From assembly GCA_030603805.1 (NCBI GenBank), contig JAUVXD010000004.1, positions 62,001-126,000 on the forward strand: 64,000 bases of DNA, in the 5' to 3' direction. Source of the DNA: Acholeplasmataceae bacterium (GTDB lineage Bacteria > Bacillota_I > Bacilli_A > Acholeplasmatales > Acholeplasmataceae). The position numbers and the translations under genes are program-made. Each line of letters starts with the position of its first letter. Position 1 is the first letter of the stretch. Below, piece after piece: positions 1 through 10,307 of the stretch. Below the pieces are notes generated by a model that was given only the letters and a program-made list of their open reading frames with translations, was not told the origin of the DNA and did no database searches.

Positions 1-2
1 CA

Positions 3-650
3 ACCTTGATTTATCAAGGCACTTATCAACTACATCAACTCATCATCACGGGATTAGTGCTACTTTGGGGTCTAAGATTATTTTTGTTTATCGGACTAAG
101 AAACTGGAATAAACCTGAAGATTTCCGTTATGTGAATATGCGAAAAAAATGGGGGAAACATCAAAAAATAAAAGCTTATATGATTGTCTTTATGTTACAA
201 ATGAGCTTTATGTATGTCATTTCACTTCCGATTCAGTTTGCAAACTTTCAACCTATTACCTTAGATTTACCTCAGTACTTGCTCATTGGTTTAGGCACAA
301 TGCTTTGGATTTATGGTTTCTTCTTCGAAGCGGTTGGCGATGCACAACTTAAAAAGTTTAAATCAGATCCAAAAAACAAAGGCAAGATTATGGATCAAGG
401 GTTATGGAAGTATACCAGACATCCCAATTATTATGGTGAAGCTGTGATGTGGTGGGCTATTTTCATCATTTCTTTATCACCTTATAGCTTATTAAGTTTT
501 TTAGGTGTTGTGGGTCCAATCTTTATTACTTATCTTTTAATCTTTGTTTCAGGTGTTCCTCTTTTAGAAAAAAAATATGCTGATAACTCACTTTATCAAG
601 CATACGCCAACAAAACGTCGATGTTTATTCCCCGATTACCAAAAAAATAG
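3..650 (+). CDS. DUF1295 / steroid 5-alpha-reductase-like membrane protein (5' partial)
   Basis: This is a polytopic membrane protein of the DUF1295 group, related to isoprenylcysteine and phospholipid methyltransferases and to the steroid 5-alpha-reductase C-terminal domain. The frame is open to the left window edge, and the TTG at 6 has no ribosome binding site, so the N-terminus is missing. About 214 residues remain, with several hydrophobic segments (roughly 15-30, 58-76, 90-110, 145-185). The family signature is RHPNYYGE at 138-145 followed by a Trp-rich helix, which in relatives helps bind the cofactor. The substrate cannot be told. It converges on dnaJ and shares a terminator with it. 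Confidence 0.75.
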   Translation, partial: TLIYQGTYQLHQLIITGLVLLWGLRLFLFIGLRNWNKPEDFRYVNMRKKWGKHQKIKAYMIVFMLQMSFMYVISLPIQFANFQPITLDLPQYLLIGLGTMLWIYGFFFEAVGDAQLKKFKSDPKNKGKIMDQGLWKYTRHPNYYGEAVMWWAIFIISLSPYSLLSFLGVVGPIFITYLLIFVSGVPLLEKKYADNSLYQAYANKTSMFIPRLPKK

Positions 651-680
651 CAGGTTGCCAACTGGCTCCTGCTTTTTTTT
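649..680. terminator. Bidirectional intrinsic terminator between the DUF1295 gene and dnaJ
   Basis: An inverted repeat AGCAGG (649-654) and CCTGCT (668-673), with an inner GCC/GGC extension, is followed by eight T on the plus strand. It is preceded by seven A, so the minus strand also ends in a T run. It fits the convergent ends of both genes. Confidence 0.85.
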
Positions 681-682
681 CT

Positions 683-1804
683 TTAACTTTTAAATAAGTT
701 CTTAAATTTATCCCAACTGGATTGTGTTTCTTTATTTTCGAGTTGAGCAAGTTCTTCATAAAGTTTCTTTTCTTTAGGTGAAATATTCTTTGGTGTTTTA
801 ATTTGAATAATGACTTGTTGATCGCCTTTCCGTTTCGTTCTCACATTTTGAACACCTTTTTCACGCATACGCATAATCGTGCCATGTTCAATACCCGCAG
901 GAATCTTTAAATCAACATCCCCATAAATGGTTGGAATATCAATTGATCCACCTAAAACAGCTTGAGTGATGGTAATTGGAACCTCTAAGATAATATCATC
1001 ATCTTGGCGTTGGAAAACTTTGTGTGGACGAACTCTAAAGTTTAAATAAAGATCACCATGTTCTCCACCTTTAGTCCCACCATTGCCATAACCAGCAACC
1101 TTTAACGACATGTTGTTATCGACACCTGCTGGAATGTTGACATCCACAGATTTTGTCTGTTTAACACGTCCACGTCCATTACAAGTTTTACATTTGTTTT
1201 TAATAATCTTGCCTTGTCCACCACATTTTGGACAGGTTTGTTGTGATCTCATTGCACCAAACATCGTGCGTTGTTCTACATTGATAAACCCATCACCATG
1301 ACATCTGTCACAGGCTTCAATATCTTTAGAAGATTCTGCACCAGATCCATGACAAACGTGGCACTCTTCTTCTAAATCGACTGAAAACGTCTTTTTCGTT
1401 CCTAATACAGCTTCCATGAAATCAATGGTGACAGAGCGTTCTAAATCATCACCACGTTGAGGACCTGAGTAACCACGTTGTGGTCTTTGTCTTTGACCGC
1501 CACCAAAAAACTGGCTAAAGATATCATTGATATCACCAAAGCCACCAAAGCCGCCAAAACCTTGTCCACCGCCACCAAAAGGATTACCTTGATGACCGTA
1601 TTGGTCGTATCCAGCTCTTTTTTGAGGGTCACTTAAGGTATCATAAGCTTCTTGAACTTCTTTGAATTTACTTTCAGCATCCGCTTCTTTAGAAACGTCT
1701 GGATGATATTTTTTAGCTAGTGATCGATACGCTTTTTTAATTTCATCATCTGATGCAGTTTTTGGGACGCCTAAAACGTCATAATAATCTCTTTTATCTG
1801 CCAT
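683..1804 (-). CDS. dnaJ: Chaperone protein DnaJ (Hsp40)
   Basis: DnaJ is the co-chaperone that delivers unfolded protein to DnaK and stimulates its ATPase. The 373 residues show the complete type I layout. The J domain (5-70) has the HPD motif at 34-36. A Gly/Phe-rich linker spans about 72-105. Four CxxCxGxG zinc-binding repeats lie between 148 and 212, followed by the substrate-binding C-terminal domain. The ATG at 1804 has GGAG eight bases upstream. It is the last gene of hrcA-grpE-dnaK-dnaJ, 44 bases after dnaK. Confidence 0.98.
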   Translation of the reverse strand: MADKRDYYDVLGVPKTASDDEIKKAYRSLAKKYHPDVSKEADAESKFKEVQEAYDTLSDPQKRAGYDQYGHQGNPFGGGGQGFGGFGGFGDINDIFSQFFGGGQRQRPQRGYSGPQRGDDLERSVTIDFMEAVLGTKKTFSVDLEEECHVCHGSGAESSKDIEACDRCHGDGFINVEQRTMFGAMRSQQTCPKCGGQGKIIKNKCKTCNGRGRVKQTKSVDVNIPAGVDNNMSLKVAGYGNGGTKGGEHGDLYLNFRVRPHKVFQRQDDDIILEVPITITQAVLGGSIDIPTIYGDVDLKIPAGIEHGTIMRMREKGVQNVRTKRKGDQQVIIQIKTPKNISPKEKKLYEELAQLENKETQSSWDKFKNLFKS

Positions 1805-1825
1805 AACATCAACTCCATAAACGGC

Positions 1826-1842
1826 AAGGGGCAGTGCCCCTT
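1826..1842 (-). other. Perfect hairpin between dnaK and dnaJ
   Basis: AAGGGGC and GCCCCTT form a 7-bp GC-rich stem around a 3-base loop in the 44-base gap between dnaK and dnaJ. No T run follows on the coding strand, so it is more likely an mRNA-stability or processing element than a full terminator. It could also lower dnaJ expression relative to dnaK. Confidence 0.6.
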
Positions 1843-1848
1843 ACTTGG

Positions 1849-4219
<2,371 letters not shown>

Positions 4220-4230
4220 ACTATCTTCCT

Positions 4231-5244
4231 TTACTTTTTATAGAGTTTGCCCAGATTGCTTGCGATGTATTCGACTAAAGGAATGACCTTACTGTACTGC
4301 ATGCGGGTTGGACCTAAAACGGCAATGGTGCCAAATTCATTGTCGCTGATGCGATAGGGTACTGAAATCACGGTACAATTTTCCATTGGTATGAGTTGTA
4401 GGTCACTTCCAAACCTAATGGATAAACCTTCGTGATCTCCAATCAATTTAACGAGTTCTCTGCGATCGAGCATCTCAACAAAATTTTTAATATGTTGGAC
4501 ATTGTGGAACTCAGGCTGATTGAACACATTGGTTACACCGGATAAATAGAAATTATCTTCAGCAAATTTAGAGAATGCATGAACAAATGAATGCATCAAT
4601 TGCGATTGATAATCAATAAATGATTGAATTTCAGATTTTGCAAATGCAGCTTCTAATATTTGATTTGCTTCATCGATGTATCGATTTCTTAAGAGATCAT
4701 CTAAAGTTTTAATGACTTCTTTTAAATCATTGATGTTCATTTCTTCAGGAATTGAAATGTTTTGATGCTGAACGTGTCCCTGATCTGTGACAATCAAGAT
4801 GACTGCATCTTGTTCACCGATGGGGATGAAATCAATTTTCTTAATGGTATTCGTGTGTGCAGAGGGACCCACAGCAAGCGCTGTGTAGTTGGTTAACTCT
4901 GATAATAAATGAATCGCTTCTTCAACAGCCTGCTCTTTTGCCATCTTATTTTTTAGAAAAAGCTCATCAATTAAAGGAAACTTGTCGACAACTTCTGAAT
5001 CTCTTGTGACAAGATGTTCCACATAGTATCGATATCCTTTTTCCGAGGGTACTCGACCACTTGAGGTATGTGTTTTTTCAAGATAACCAAGTTCTTCAAG
5101 TTGAGCCATATCATATCGTAATGTTGCACTCGAAAAATTTAGGTAAGGCATTGAAGTCAGTAACTTTGAACCCACCGGTTGAGCATCTTTAACATAAGCT
5201 TCGATGATGGCTTTTAAGATTAACTTTTGTCTACTTGTAATCAT
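4231..5244 (-). CDS. hrcA: Heat-inducible transcription repressor HrcA
   Basis: HrcA binds CIRCE operators and represses the class I heat-shock genes; in relatives its folding depends on GroEL. The N-terminal winged helix begins MITSRQKLILKAIIEAY, and the motif SSATLRYDMAQLEELGYL is the DNA-binding segment. A GAF-like domain follows, with a C-terminal beta region. The frame extends upstream to a TTG at 5268, which lies inside the CIRCE. The ATG at 5244, preceded by GGGGTG, agrees with family N-termini and is the better start (337 residues). First gene of its operon, so it is autoregulated. Confidence 0.97.
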   Translation of the reverse strand: MITSRQKLILKAIIEAYVKDAQPVGSKLLTSMPYLNFSSATLRYDMAQLEELGYLEKTHTSSGRVPSEKGYRYYVEHLVTRDSEVVDKFPLIDELFLKNKMAKEQAVEEAIHLLSELTNYTALAVGPSAHTNTIKKIDFIPIGEQDAVILIVTDQGHVQHQNISIPEEMNINDLKEVIKTLDDLLRNRYIDEANQILEAAFAKSEIQSFIDYQSQLMHSFVHAFSKFAEDNFYLSGVTNVFNQPEFHNVQHIKNFVEMLDRRELVKLIGDHEGLSIRFGSDLQLIPMENCTVISVPYRISDNEFGTIAVLGPTRMQYSKVIPLVEYIASNLGKLYKK

Positions 5245-5257
5245 GCATACACCCCAT

Positions 5258-5284
5258 TTAGCACTCAATCTTGTTTTGTGCCAA
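5258..5284 (-). promoter_or_regulatory. CIRCE operator, hrcA-proximal
   Basis: TTAGCACTC is followed by nine bases and TTGTGCCAA. The left arm is a perfect match to the CIRCE half-site and the right arm matches 6 of 9. It lies just downstream of the -10 box and just upstream of the hrcA start, the usual HrcA repression position. Confidence 0.9.
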
Positions 5285-5288
5285 CTTT

Positions 5289-5317
5289 ATTGTATTATAA
5301 TTGATTGGCACTGTCAA
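5289..5317 (-). promoter_or_regulatory. Sigma-A-type promoter of the hrcA operon
   Basis: On the minus strand TTGACA (5312-5317) and TACAAT (5289-5294) are separated by exactly 17 bases. CIRCE-like elements lie on both sides. Confidence 0.9.
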
Positions 5318-5331
5318 GCAATATGTGCTAT
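5305..5331 (-). promoter_or_regulatory. Second CIRCE-like element overlapping the -35 box
   Basis: TTGGCACTG, nine bases, then ATGTGCTAT. The arms match the CIRCE half-sites at 7 of 9 and 6 of 9 and keep the exact 9-base spacer. The site overlaps the -35 hexamer of the hrcA promoter, so binding would block RNA polymerase directly. Confidence 0.7.
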
Positions 5332-5348
5332 TTTTCATAAAATAAAAA

Positions 5349-5365
5349 TGGACACATAGTGTCCA
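5349..5365 (-). terminator. Terminator after the MBL-fold hydrolase gene
   Basis: TGGACAC, three bases, GTGTCCA, followed on the minus strand by TTTTTATTTT. It ends leftward transcription of the hydrolase gene just before the hrcA promoter. Confidence 0.8.
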
Positions 5366-5384
5366 CAAATTTTAATTAAACCCA

Positions 5385-5999
5385 TTATTTAGATTGTTTC
5401 AACCATTTCTGATAGAAAGGGTTATTCTTTTGTTCATGTCTAATGCTTGTTTCTTGATCATGCCCCGGATAGACTTTTGTATTGCCTGGAAGATTGCATA
5501 AAAATAAAACACTTTTTTTAAGTTCGGGTAGATTACCAGAGTATAGATCATGTCGACCAACGCTTTCTTTAAACAGTGTATCCCCAGTGAAGAGTCTACC
5601 ATCAAAGAGAAATGATAATCCGCCTTTAGTATGTCCTGGTGTATGAAAAACTTCTATCAATTGATCAGCAATCGGAATTTTATCCAAATGTTTGACAAAC
5701 TTAAGATTTAATTGTTTTCTTTTATACGGATGTATTTTAGGTGCGTATCCGTTGTACTGATCTTCAAACAAAAGATGAGCGTCATCTGTATGCATATAGA
5801 CTGGTGCATCAAATTCAGCAATTAAGTGAACATGATCGCTGTGGGCATGCGTAAGTAAAATACCTGCTAACTTTCTGCCATTTAAAGATTCCAAAATGGC
5901 ATCATAGCTGTGCGAGGGATCAATAATCATACATGTGTCGAATCTACAAATGAGATAGCTGTGGGAAAAATCATCACTTAAGGATTTAAATTTAATCAT
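5385..5999 (-). CDS. Metallo-beta-lactamase-fold hydrolase (glyoxalase II-like)
   Basis: This is a small, 204-residue cytoplasmic MBL-fold hydrolase. Metal ligands are visible in the motif THAHSDH (about 50-56), the HTPGHTKG histidine, the GDTLF aspartate and the PGHDQ histidine, which together form a complete two-metal centre. Length and motifs resemble the glyoxalase II / YqgX-like group, which hydrolyses thioesters such as S-lactoylglutathione analogues; the real substrate is unknown. No strong ribosome binding site precedes the ATG at 5999. It lies downstream of rpmG, behind that gene's terminator, so it may be read at low level from there. Confidence 0.85.
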   Translation of the reverse strand: MIKFKSLSDDFSHSYLICRFDTCMIIDPSHSYDAILESLNGRKLAGILLTHAHSDHVHLIAEFDAPVYMHTDDAHLLFEDQYNGYAPKIHPYKRKQLNLKFVKHLDKIPIADQLIEVFHTPGHTKGGLSFLFDGRLFTGDTLFKESVGRHDLYSGNLPELKKSVLFLCNLPGNTKVYPGHDQETSIRHEQKNNPFYQKWLKQSK

Positions 6000-6012
6000 A
6001 GGTTTTAAGTAG

Positions 6013-6035
6013 AAAAAAAACTATTCATAGAATAG
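6013..6035 (-). terminator. Terminator after rpmG
   Basis: CTATTC, three bases, GAATAG, followed on the minus strand by a run of eight T. It directly follows the rpmG stop codon. Confidence 0.75.
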
Positions 6036-6036
6036 C

Positions 6037-6186
6037 TTATTTCTTTTCTCTATGGATTGTATACTTTCTTTCGCGTGGGCAATACTTCTTGGTTTCCAAG
6101 CGCTCTGGATGAGCTTTTTTGTTTTTATCAGTATGATAATTTTCTTCGCCACATTCTGTACAAACCAATTTGACTAGGTCTCTCAT
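6037..6186 (-). CDS. rpmG: 50S ribosomal protein L33
   Basis: A 49-residue gene encoding L33, a small protein of the large ribosomal subunit. It starts [17 protein letters not shown] and continues with [18 protein letters not shown]. The CxxC and the later PERLE-KKYCP block are the family hallmark. Two cysteines in CTEC plus one in YCPR are present, so one of the usual four zinc-ribbon cysteines appears replaced. GGAGGG lies eight bases before the ATG. It has its own promoter and terminator. It was too short for most gene callers' cut-offs. Confidence 0.95.
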   Translation of the reverse strand: MRDLVKLVCTECGEENYHTDKNKKAHPERLETKKYCPRERKYTIHREKK

Positions 6187-6211
6187 GATATCCCTCCAAA
6201 CGTACGGATAC

Positions 6212-6240
6212 ATTATATCAAATCAAACACTCATTTTCAA
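6212..6240 (-). promoter_or_regulatory. Promoter of rpmG
   Basis: On the minus strand TTGAAA (6235-6240), 17 bases, TATAAT (6212-6217). It lies 26 bases before the rpmG start. Confidence 0.85.
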
Positions 6241-6322
6241 TCATTTTATGCGTTATTTTTTCTTATCCCCCATAATCTGTCAGATTCAAGCATTTCATCT
6301 AGGTTTTTCTAAGAGATTAGCA

Positions 6323-6328
6323 TATAAT
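6323..6328 (+). promoter_or_regulatory. -10 box of ispG
   Basis: A perfect TATAAT with no clear -35 hexamer. An ATG at 6333 lies only four bases downstream, before any possible transcript start, so this box supports the later ATG at 6345 as the ispG start. Confidence 0.6.
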
Positions 6329-6344
6329 TTAAATGGGTGATGTT

Positions 6345-7412
6345 ATGTACACAAGAGAAATGACCAGACCTGTTTCGGTCGGTCCACACCAATTAGGTGG
6401 CAATAACAAGGTCTACATACAAAGTATGACCACAACGTATACCAAGGATGTTGATGCAACCGTTAAGCAAATTGAACAACTAACACAAGCAGGATGTGAA
6501 ATTGTTAGAGTTGCTGTTTTAGATATGGTTGATGCTAAAGCTTTAGGTGAAATTAAAAAAAGAATTCAAATTCCTTTGGTCGCAGATATTCATTTTGATT
6601 ATAGACTTGCACTTGAAGCGATTGCGCAAGGTGTGGATAAGATTAGATTAAATCCTGGTAATATTCCAAAAAGAGAACATGTGGTTGAAGTCGTTGAAGC
6701 GTGCAAAGCGAAGAAAATTCCGATTCGAATCGGTGTGAACAGTGGTTCGTTACCGAATCGGATGGCACCAACCCCAGAAAATATGGTCGAAACTGCAAGA
6801 CATCATGTCGAAATCCTTGAATCCTTAGGCTTTTATGATATCGCACTTTCACTTAAGGCAACCGATATGCAACTCATGATTGCTGCATACCGACTTGCTG
6901 CAAAGACTTTTCCTTATCCACTCCATTTAGGAGTGACTGAAGCAGGCACAGCATTTAGTGGGGCAATTAAAAGTGCGATGGGTATTGGTATTTTACTTGC
7001 TGAGGGTATCGGCAATACCATTCGTGTCTCGCTCACAGATAATCCTGTATTAGAAATTCAAGCAGCTAAAGAAATACTTAAAAATCTTGGTTTAAAAGAT
7101 AAGGTTCCTAATTTAATATCATGTCCAACATGCGGTAGAATCCAATATGATATGATCGATATCGCAAAAAGAATTGAGGCCTATTTATTAACCATTAATA
7201 AAACAATCAATGTTGCCATTATGGGATGTGCTGTCAATGGTCCTGGTGAAGCGAAACATGCTGATCTTGGTATTGCTGGTGGTAAAGGTGAAGCTATTTT
7301 ATTTAGACGTGGTGAAATCGTTAAAAAGATTAAGGAATCTGAAGTCTATGATGTCTTAATTGAAGAAATCAATAACTTTGATGATACGAAAAAAAATGAA
7401 GGCGAACATTAA
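6345..7412 (+). CDS. ispG: 4-hydroxy-3-methylbut-2-enyl diphosphate synthase (flavodoxin/ferredoxin), IspG/GcpE
   Basis: IspG is the 4Fe-4S enzyme that converts methylerythritol cyclodiphosphate to HMBPP in the MEP isoprenoid pathway. The start [13 protein letters not shown] and the [15 protein letters not shown] segment are typical. The iron-sulphur cysteines are seen in SCPTCGR and [11 protein letters not shown] near the C-terminus. At about 355 residues it has the short bacterial TIM barrel plus FeS domain. I prefer ATG 6345 over 6333 because of the -10 position and the GGTGAT upstream. It stands alone with its own promoter and terminator, and it shows that this organism makes isoprenoids by the MEP route. 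Confidence 0.97.
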   Translation: MYTREMTRPVSVGPHQLGGNNKVYIQSMTTTYTKDVDATVKQIEQLTQAGCEIVRVAVLDMVDAKALGEIKKRIQIPLVADIHFDYRLALEAIAQGVDKIRLNPGNIPKREHVVEVVEACKAKKIPIRIGVNSGSLPNRMAPTPENMVETARHHVEILESLGFYDIALSLKATDMQLMIAAYRLAAKTFPYPLHLGVTEAGTAFSGAIKSAMGIGILLAEGIGNTIRVSLTDNPVLEIQAAKEILKNLGLKDKVPNLISCPTCGRIQYDMIDIAKRIEAYLLTINKTINVAIMGCAVNGPGEAKHADLGIAGGKGEAILFRRGEIVKKIKESEVYDVLIEEINNFDDTKKNEGEH

Positions 7413-7426
7413 GTCGCCTTTTTTTT
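7401..7426. terminator. Bidirectional terminator after ispG
   Basis: GGCGA (7401-7405) pairs with TCGCC (7414-7418) around the ispG stop codon and is followed by eight T. The opposite strand has a T run after the same hairpin, serving the convergent lipoprotein gene. Confidence 0.8.
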
Positions 7427-7814
7427 ATATAGATCTTCTAAATTTTGCTGTGAAAGTGATGTCATAACCTTCTAAATAAACATCAATCATATGGATTTCC
7501 CCGTTAATGTAATCATAACTCTCTTTAATCCGAGTAAATCCTACTTTGGTATAAATATGAATCGATGATCCAGAAATCTTAAATGTTCCAAAAGCTGTAT
7601 ATTCTTCTTGATCACCATGAGCTCCAAGCGACTTAACTAAAACTTCTCCTTGCTCGTTAAGCTGAATATAGTAGTAAGAAAAATCCTCTAAACTTAAATC
7701 TCCTGACATTTCATACAGTTCATAAATACCTGCTTCTTCTTTATATGATCTTTTACATGCAACAAGTAATCCCATGAAAACAAATACCAACACAATCAAA
7801 AAGATTTTCTTCAT
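7425..7814 (-). CDS. Small lipoprotein of unknown function
   Basis: A predicted lipoprotein of about 129 residues. The ATG at 7814 follows AAAGGAG and gives MKKIFLIVLVFVF, a hydrophobic signal, then the lipobox LVAC. The longer frame starting at 7874 would bury this signal and overlap the preceding gene. The mature part is rich in beta-forming residues and Tyr, and I recognise no family. It is the last gene of an eight-gene leftward run, 16 bases after the ABC-F gene. Confidence 0.75.
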   Translation of the reverse strand: MKKIFLIVLVFVFMGLLVACKRSYKEEAGIYELYEMSGDLSLEDFSYYYIQLNEQGEVLVKSLGAHGDQEEYTAFGTFKISGSSIHIYTKVGFTRIKESYDYINGEIHMIDVYLEGYDITFTAKFRRSI

Positions 7815-7830
7815 AAAAACTCCTTTGTTT

Positions 7831-9372
7831 TTAAGTCTCATAGAGAGATATTTCATAATCACATAAACCTTCATAAAACTCTTTTTCGTGGGAGACTAAA
7901 ATCAAAGTTCCCTGATACTCAATGAGTGCATCCTTTAAGGCTTCTTTCGCTTGAACATCTAAGTGATTGGTTGGTTCATCTAAGATTAAAACATTACCTT
8001 TTTGATGTCTGAGTAAAGCGAGTCTCACTTTGGTTTGTTCACCACCAGAAAGGGTGTTGATATCTCTATTTGCCATATCATAATCGATGCCATGATTTCC
8101 AAGTAGCGACATGACTTCTTTCTTTGTAAAATGAGGATATTTATGGTGGATCACATGAAAGGGTGTCAGTCCATCATCAAACTTAGAATCTTGTTCAAAA
8201 TAGGCGATTTTGGCGGTATCGATCCAGTGAAATGTTCCTGCTAAAGCTGGAATTATCCCAAGCACAGTCTTAATAAACGTGGACTTCCCAATCCCGTTTT
8301 TTCCAGTTATAGCCACTTTTTCTTGTTTTAGGATAGCTATGCTTAATGGCTCAAGTAAAGGCTCTGTATAGCCGATTTCAAGCGCTTTTGTTGATAATAC
8401 ATCCTTACCTGTCGTAGAAGATAGTGGAAAATGAAAATGATAGGTTCGATTTTGCTTGGGTGCAGCAATTCTTTCAATTTTGGCAAGCATTTTTCTTCTC
8501 GATTGAGCACGCTTGGTTGTTGATGCACGTACGAGATTTTTTTGAATAAACTCTTCTGTTTTCTTAATAAACTGCTGTTGGGAAATAAACGCTTTTTCTT
8601 GTTGTTCAAATCTTAATGTGCGCTCTTTTAAGTAAAACAAATAGTCACCTTTATAGCGTGTGATTTGTCCATTTTCAAGAGCAAACACAGTTGAAGCAAT
8701 CTCCATTAAAAACTCTTCGTGGTGAGAGACAACAATGAAGGCTTTTGGATAATTGATTAAAAATTTGGTGAGCCATTCGATATGTCTAACATCTAAAAAG
8801 TTTGTAGGTTCATCGAGTAATAAAACATCAGAATCCCCGAGTAAAAGCTTACCTAAAATGATTTTTGCACGCATGCCACCTGATAGATGTTTAATGGGTT
8901 CTTCTAAGATATCCATCTCAAGTCCAAGACCATGAATGATATTGCCCACTTTCGATTTAATGGCGTAAAAATCTGAATCGAGAAGTTGTTCTTGGAGTTG
9001 TGCAGCCCAATTTAGGATACGCTCATGTTCGGATTCCTTCGCATGTTGGATTGAATGATAGAGTCTTTCCATCTCTTTTTCTTTTTCGAATAACGGTAAA
9101 AAGACGTCATATAAATACGTCTTCACCAAAAGTTCCGGATTAATCGCTGCATATTGATCGAGATACCCCACTTTTTTATTGGGTTGCCATTGAATTTTAC
9201 CTTGATCAGGACTTAGAGATTTATCCAGTAATTTTAATAAGGTTGATTTTCCAGTGCCATTAGGTCCAACCAAAACAGCATGGTCACCTTCAAATAAACG
9301 CATGCTTGCTTTATGATATAGATTTTCCCCGCTGTAACTAAAAACTAATTGCTCTACTTCTAAAATACTCAT
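7831..9372 (-). CDS. ABC-F family ATP-binding protein
   Basis: A soluble 513-residue protein with two ABC ATPase domains and no membrane segments, the ABC-F layout. Members act on ribosomes as translation factors or give antibiotic protection. Domain 1 has Walker A GPNGTGKST, signature LSGGMRAK and Walker B LLLDEPTNFLD. Domain 2 has GKNGIGKST, LSGGEQTKVRLA and LILDEPTNHLD. Between them lies a charged helical linker (about 245-305, rich in Gln, Lys and Arg), the interdomain arm that contacts the ribosome in relatives. It overlaps the thioesterase gene by four bases (ATGA). Whether it confers resistance cannot be told. Confidence 0.9.
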   Translation of the reverse strand: MSILEVEQLVFSYSGENLYHKASMRLFEGDHAVLVGPNGTGKSTLLKLLDKSLSPDQGKIQWQPNKKVGYLDQYAAINPELLVKTYLYDVFLPLFEKEKEMERLYHSIQHAKESEHERILNWAAQLQEQLLDSDFYAIKSKVGNIIHGLGLEMDILEEPIKHLSGGMRAKIILGKLLLGDSDVLLLDEPTNFLDVRHIEWLTKFLINYPKAFIVVSHHEEFLMEIASTVFALENGQITRYKGDYLFYLKERTLRFEQQEKAFISQQQFIKKTEEFIQKNLVRASTTKRAQSRRKMLAKIERIAAPKQNRTYHFHFPLSSTTGKDVLSTKALEIGYTEPLLEPLSIAILKQEKVAITGKNGIGKSTFIKTVLGIIPALAGTFHWIDTAKIAYFEQDSKFDDGLTPFHVIHHKYPHFTKKEVMSLLGNHGIDYDMANRDINTLSGGEQTKVRLALLRHQKGNVLILDEPTNHLDVQAKEALKDALIEYQGTLILVSHEKEFYEGLCDYEISLYET

Positions 9373-9881
9373 TGTGGTAAATCGAAACTTTGTGGCATAT
9401 CATCATCAGCCACATAGATCCATTGCTCCTCTATAAAATCTTCTGTCGTAACGATTGAATCAACATCTTGCTTCATATACTTTGCTTGACAGGTTGCAAG
9501 TATTTCCTTAGATTCATTCATAAGATATCCAGAGCCTTCGAAAAGACGTCTTCTATTCGATGTGATTTCTCCAACAACCATTAAGACTTGGTCTAATGGA
9601 ACAGGTTTGATATACCGAATAGATAAATCCACAGTGACACCCCAAATATGAGGTTCAATCATTTGAATGGCTCTGCCAATGGTTTCATCAAGCAAGCCTG
9701 CAATAATGCCCCCATGCATACGTTTTGGATAACTTTGATGAATATCCTTGCCTTTAAATATTGAGATGATTTTTTGGTTTTCAAGTTCATAAAACTCTGT
9801 ATGCAGTCCTGAATCGTTATGGATACCACAAACAAAGCATAAATGCGAATTATTTTGCTTTCTAATGACTTTATGGTTCAT
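9369..9881 (-). CDS. Hotdog-fold thioesterase (PaaI-like)
   Basis: A 170-residue hotdog-fold protein of the PaaI / acyl-CoA thioesterase type. The motif MHGGIIAGLLDETIGRA contains the HGG and the downstream acidic residue that form the active site in the family. N-terminal cysteines (CFVCG) are present. It probably hydrolyses an acyl-CoA or similar thioester. It overlaps its upstream and downstream genes by four bases each, so it is translated as part of the run. Confidence 0.85.
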   Translation of the reverse strand: MNHKVIRKQNNSHLCFVCGIHNDSGLHTEFYELENQKIISIFKGKDIHQSYPKRMHGGIIAGLLDETIGRAIQMIEPHIWGVTVDLSIRYIKPVPLDQVLMVVGEITSNRRRLFEGSGYLMNESKEILATCQAKYMKQDVDSIVTTEDFIEEQWIYVADDDMPQSFDLPQ

Positions 9882-10168
9882 ATCAAATTTAACCCCAAAT
9901 GCATGTATAAGGGCAATATGCTACCAATTACCATAAGAACAAAGAAGAAAATAACTAAGCTGTGATAGAGTTTTTTTAAAGGTGTTTTTTCCTTAAATGT
10001 CAAAAAGTAACCTATGGAGCAAGGCATTAATAAAACCTTGAGTAGCTCTTTTTGATTCAGTTTTGACTGTAAAGATACATAAAGTCTCAGTATAAATAAT
10101 GTGATGGGTCCAGCAATCACTGCGATCCAAAAGGCAATCACGGAAATAAAGATGAGGATATCAAACAT
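9878..10168 (-). CDS. Small integral membrane protein of unknown function
   Basis: About 96 residues with two strongly hydrophobic segments (roughly 5-32 and 68-92) and a basic middle. The ATG at 10168 is preceded by GGGGG; the TTG at 10183 lies within that ribosome binding site, so I prefer the ATG. It overlaps the small upstream gene by eight bases. No family recognised. Confidence 0.6.
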   Translation of the reverse strand: MFDILIFISVIAFWIAVIAGPITLFILRLYVSLQSKLNQKELLKVLLMPCSIGYFLTFKEKTPLKKLYHSLVIFFFVLMVIGSILPLYMHLGLNLI

Positions 10169-10307
10169 GCTTTTTTCCCCCAATCAAAAGATAAATAAAT
10201 GCAGATAATGGGATTAAGAAAAAGAGAAATGTCCCAAAAAAGAAGAGACCTAAAACTCCAAAAAAGTAAGAGGATAAGAATATCATAACTCGATCTTTTC
10301 TAGTCAT
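10161..10307 (-). CDS. 48-residue membrane microprotein
   Basis: A short frame fills the gap between the phosphoesterase and the next membrane protein. The ATG at 10307 has GAGG upstream and overlaps the phosphoesterase stop codon by eight bases; the TGA stop overlaps the next start by eight bases. The product begins MTRKDRVMIFLSSYFFG and is one long Phe/Leu-rich hydrophobic stretch ending in GGKKHV. The perfect fit between overlapping neighbours supports a real gene. Function unknown. Confidence 0.6.
   Translation of the reverse strand: MTRKDRVMIFLSSYFFGVLGLFFFGTFLFFLIPLSAFIYLLIGGKKHV

Noticed and set aside
7831-9372. The ABC-F protein as the missing ATPase of the sugar importers.
   Set aside because: It has two fused ATPase domains with the ABC-F linker and lacks the C-terminal regulatory domain of MalK/MsmX-type ATPases; it is in an unrelated operon.
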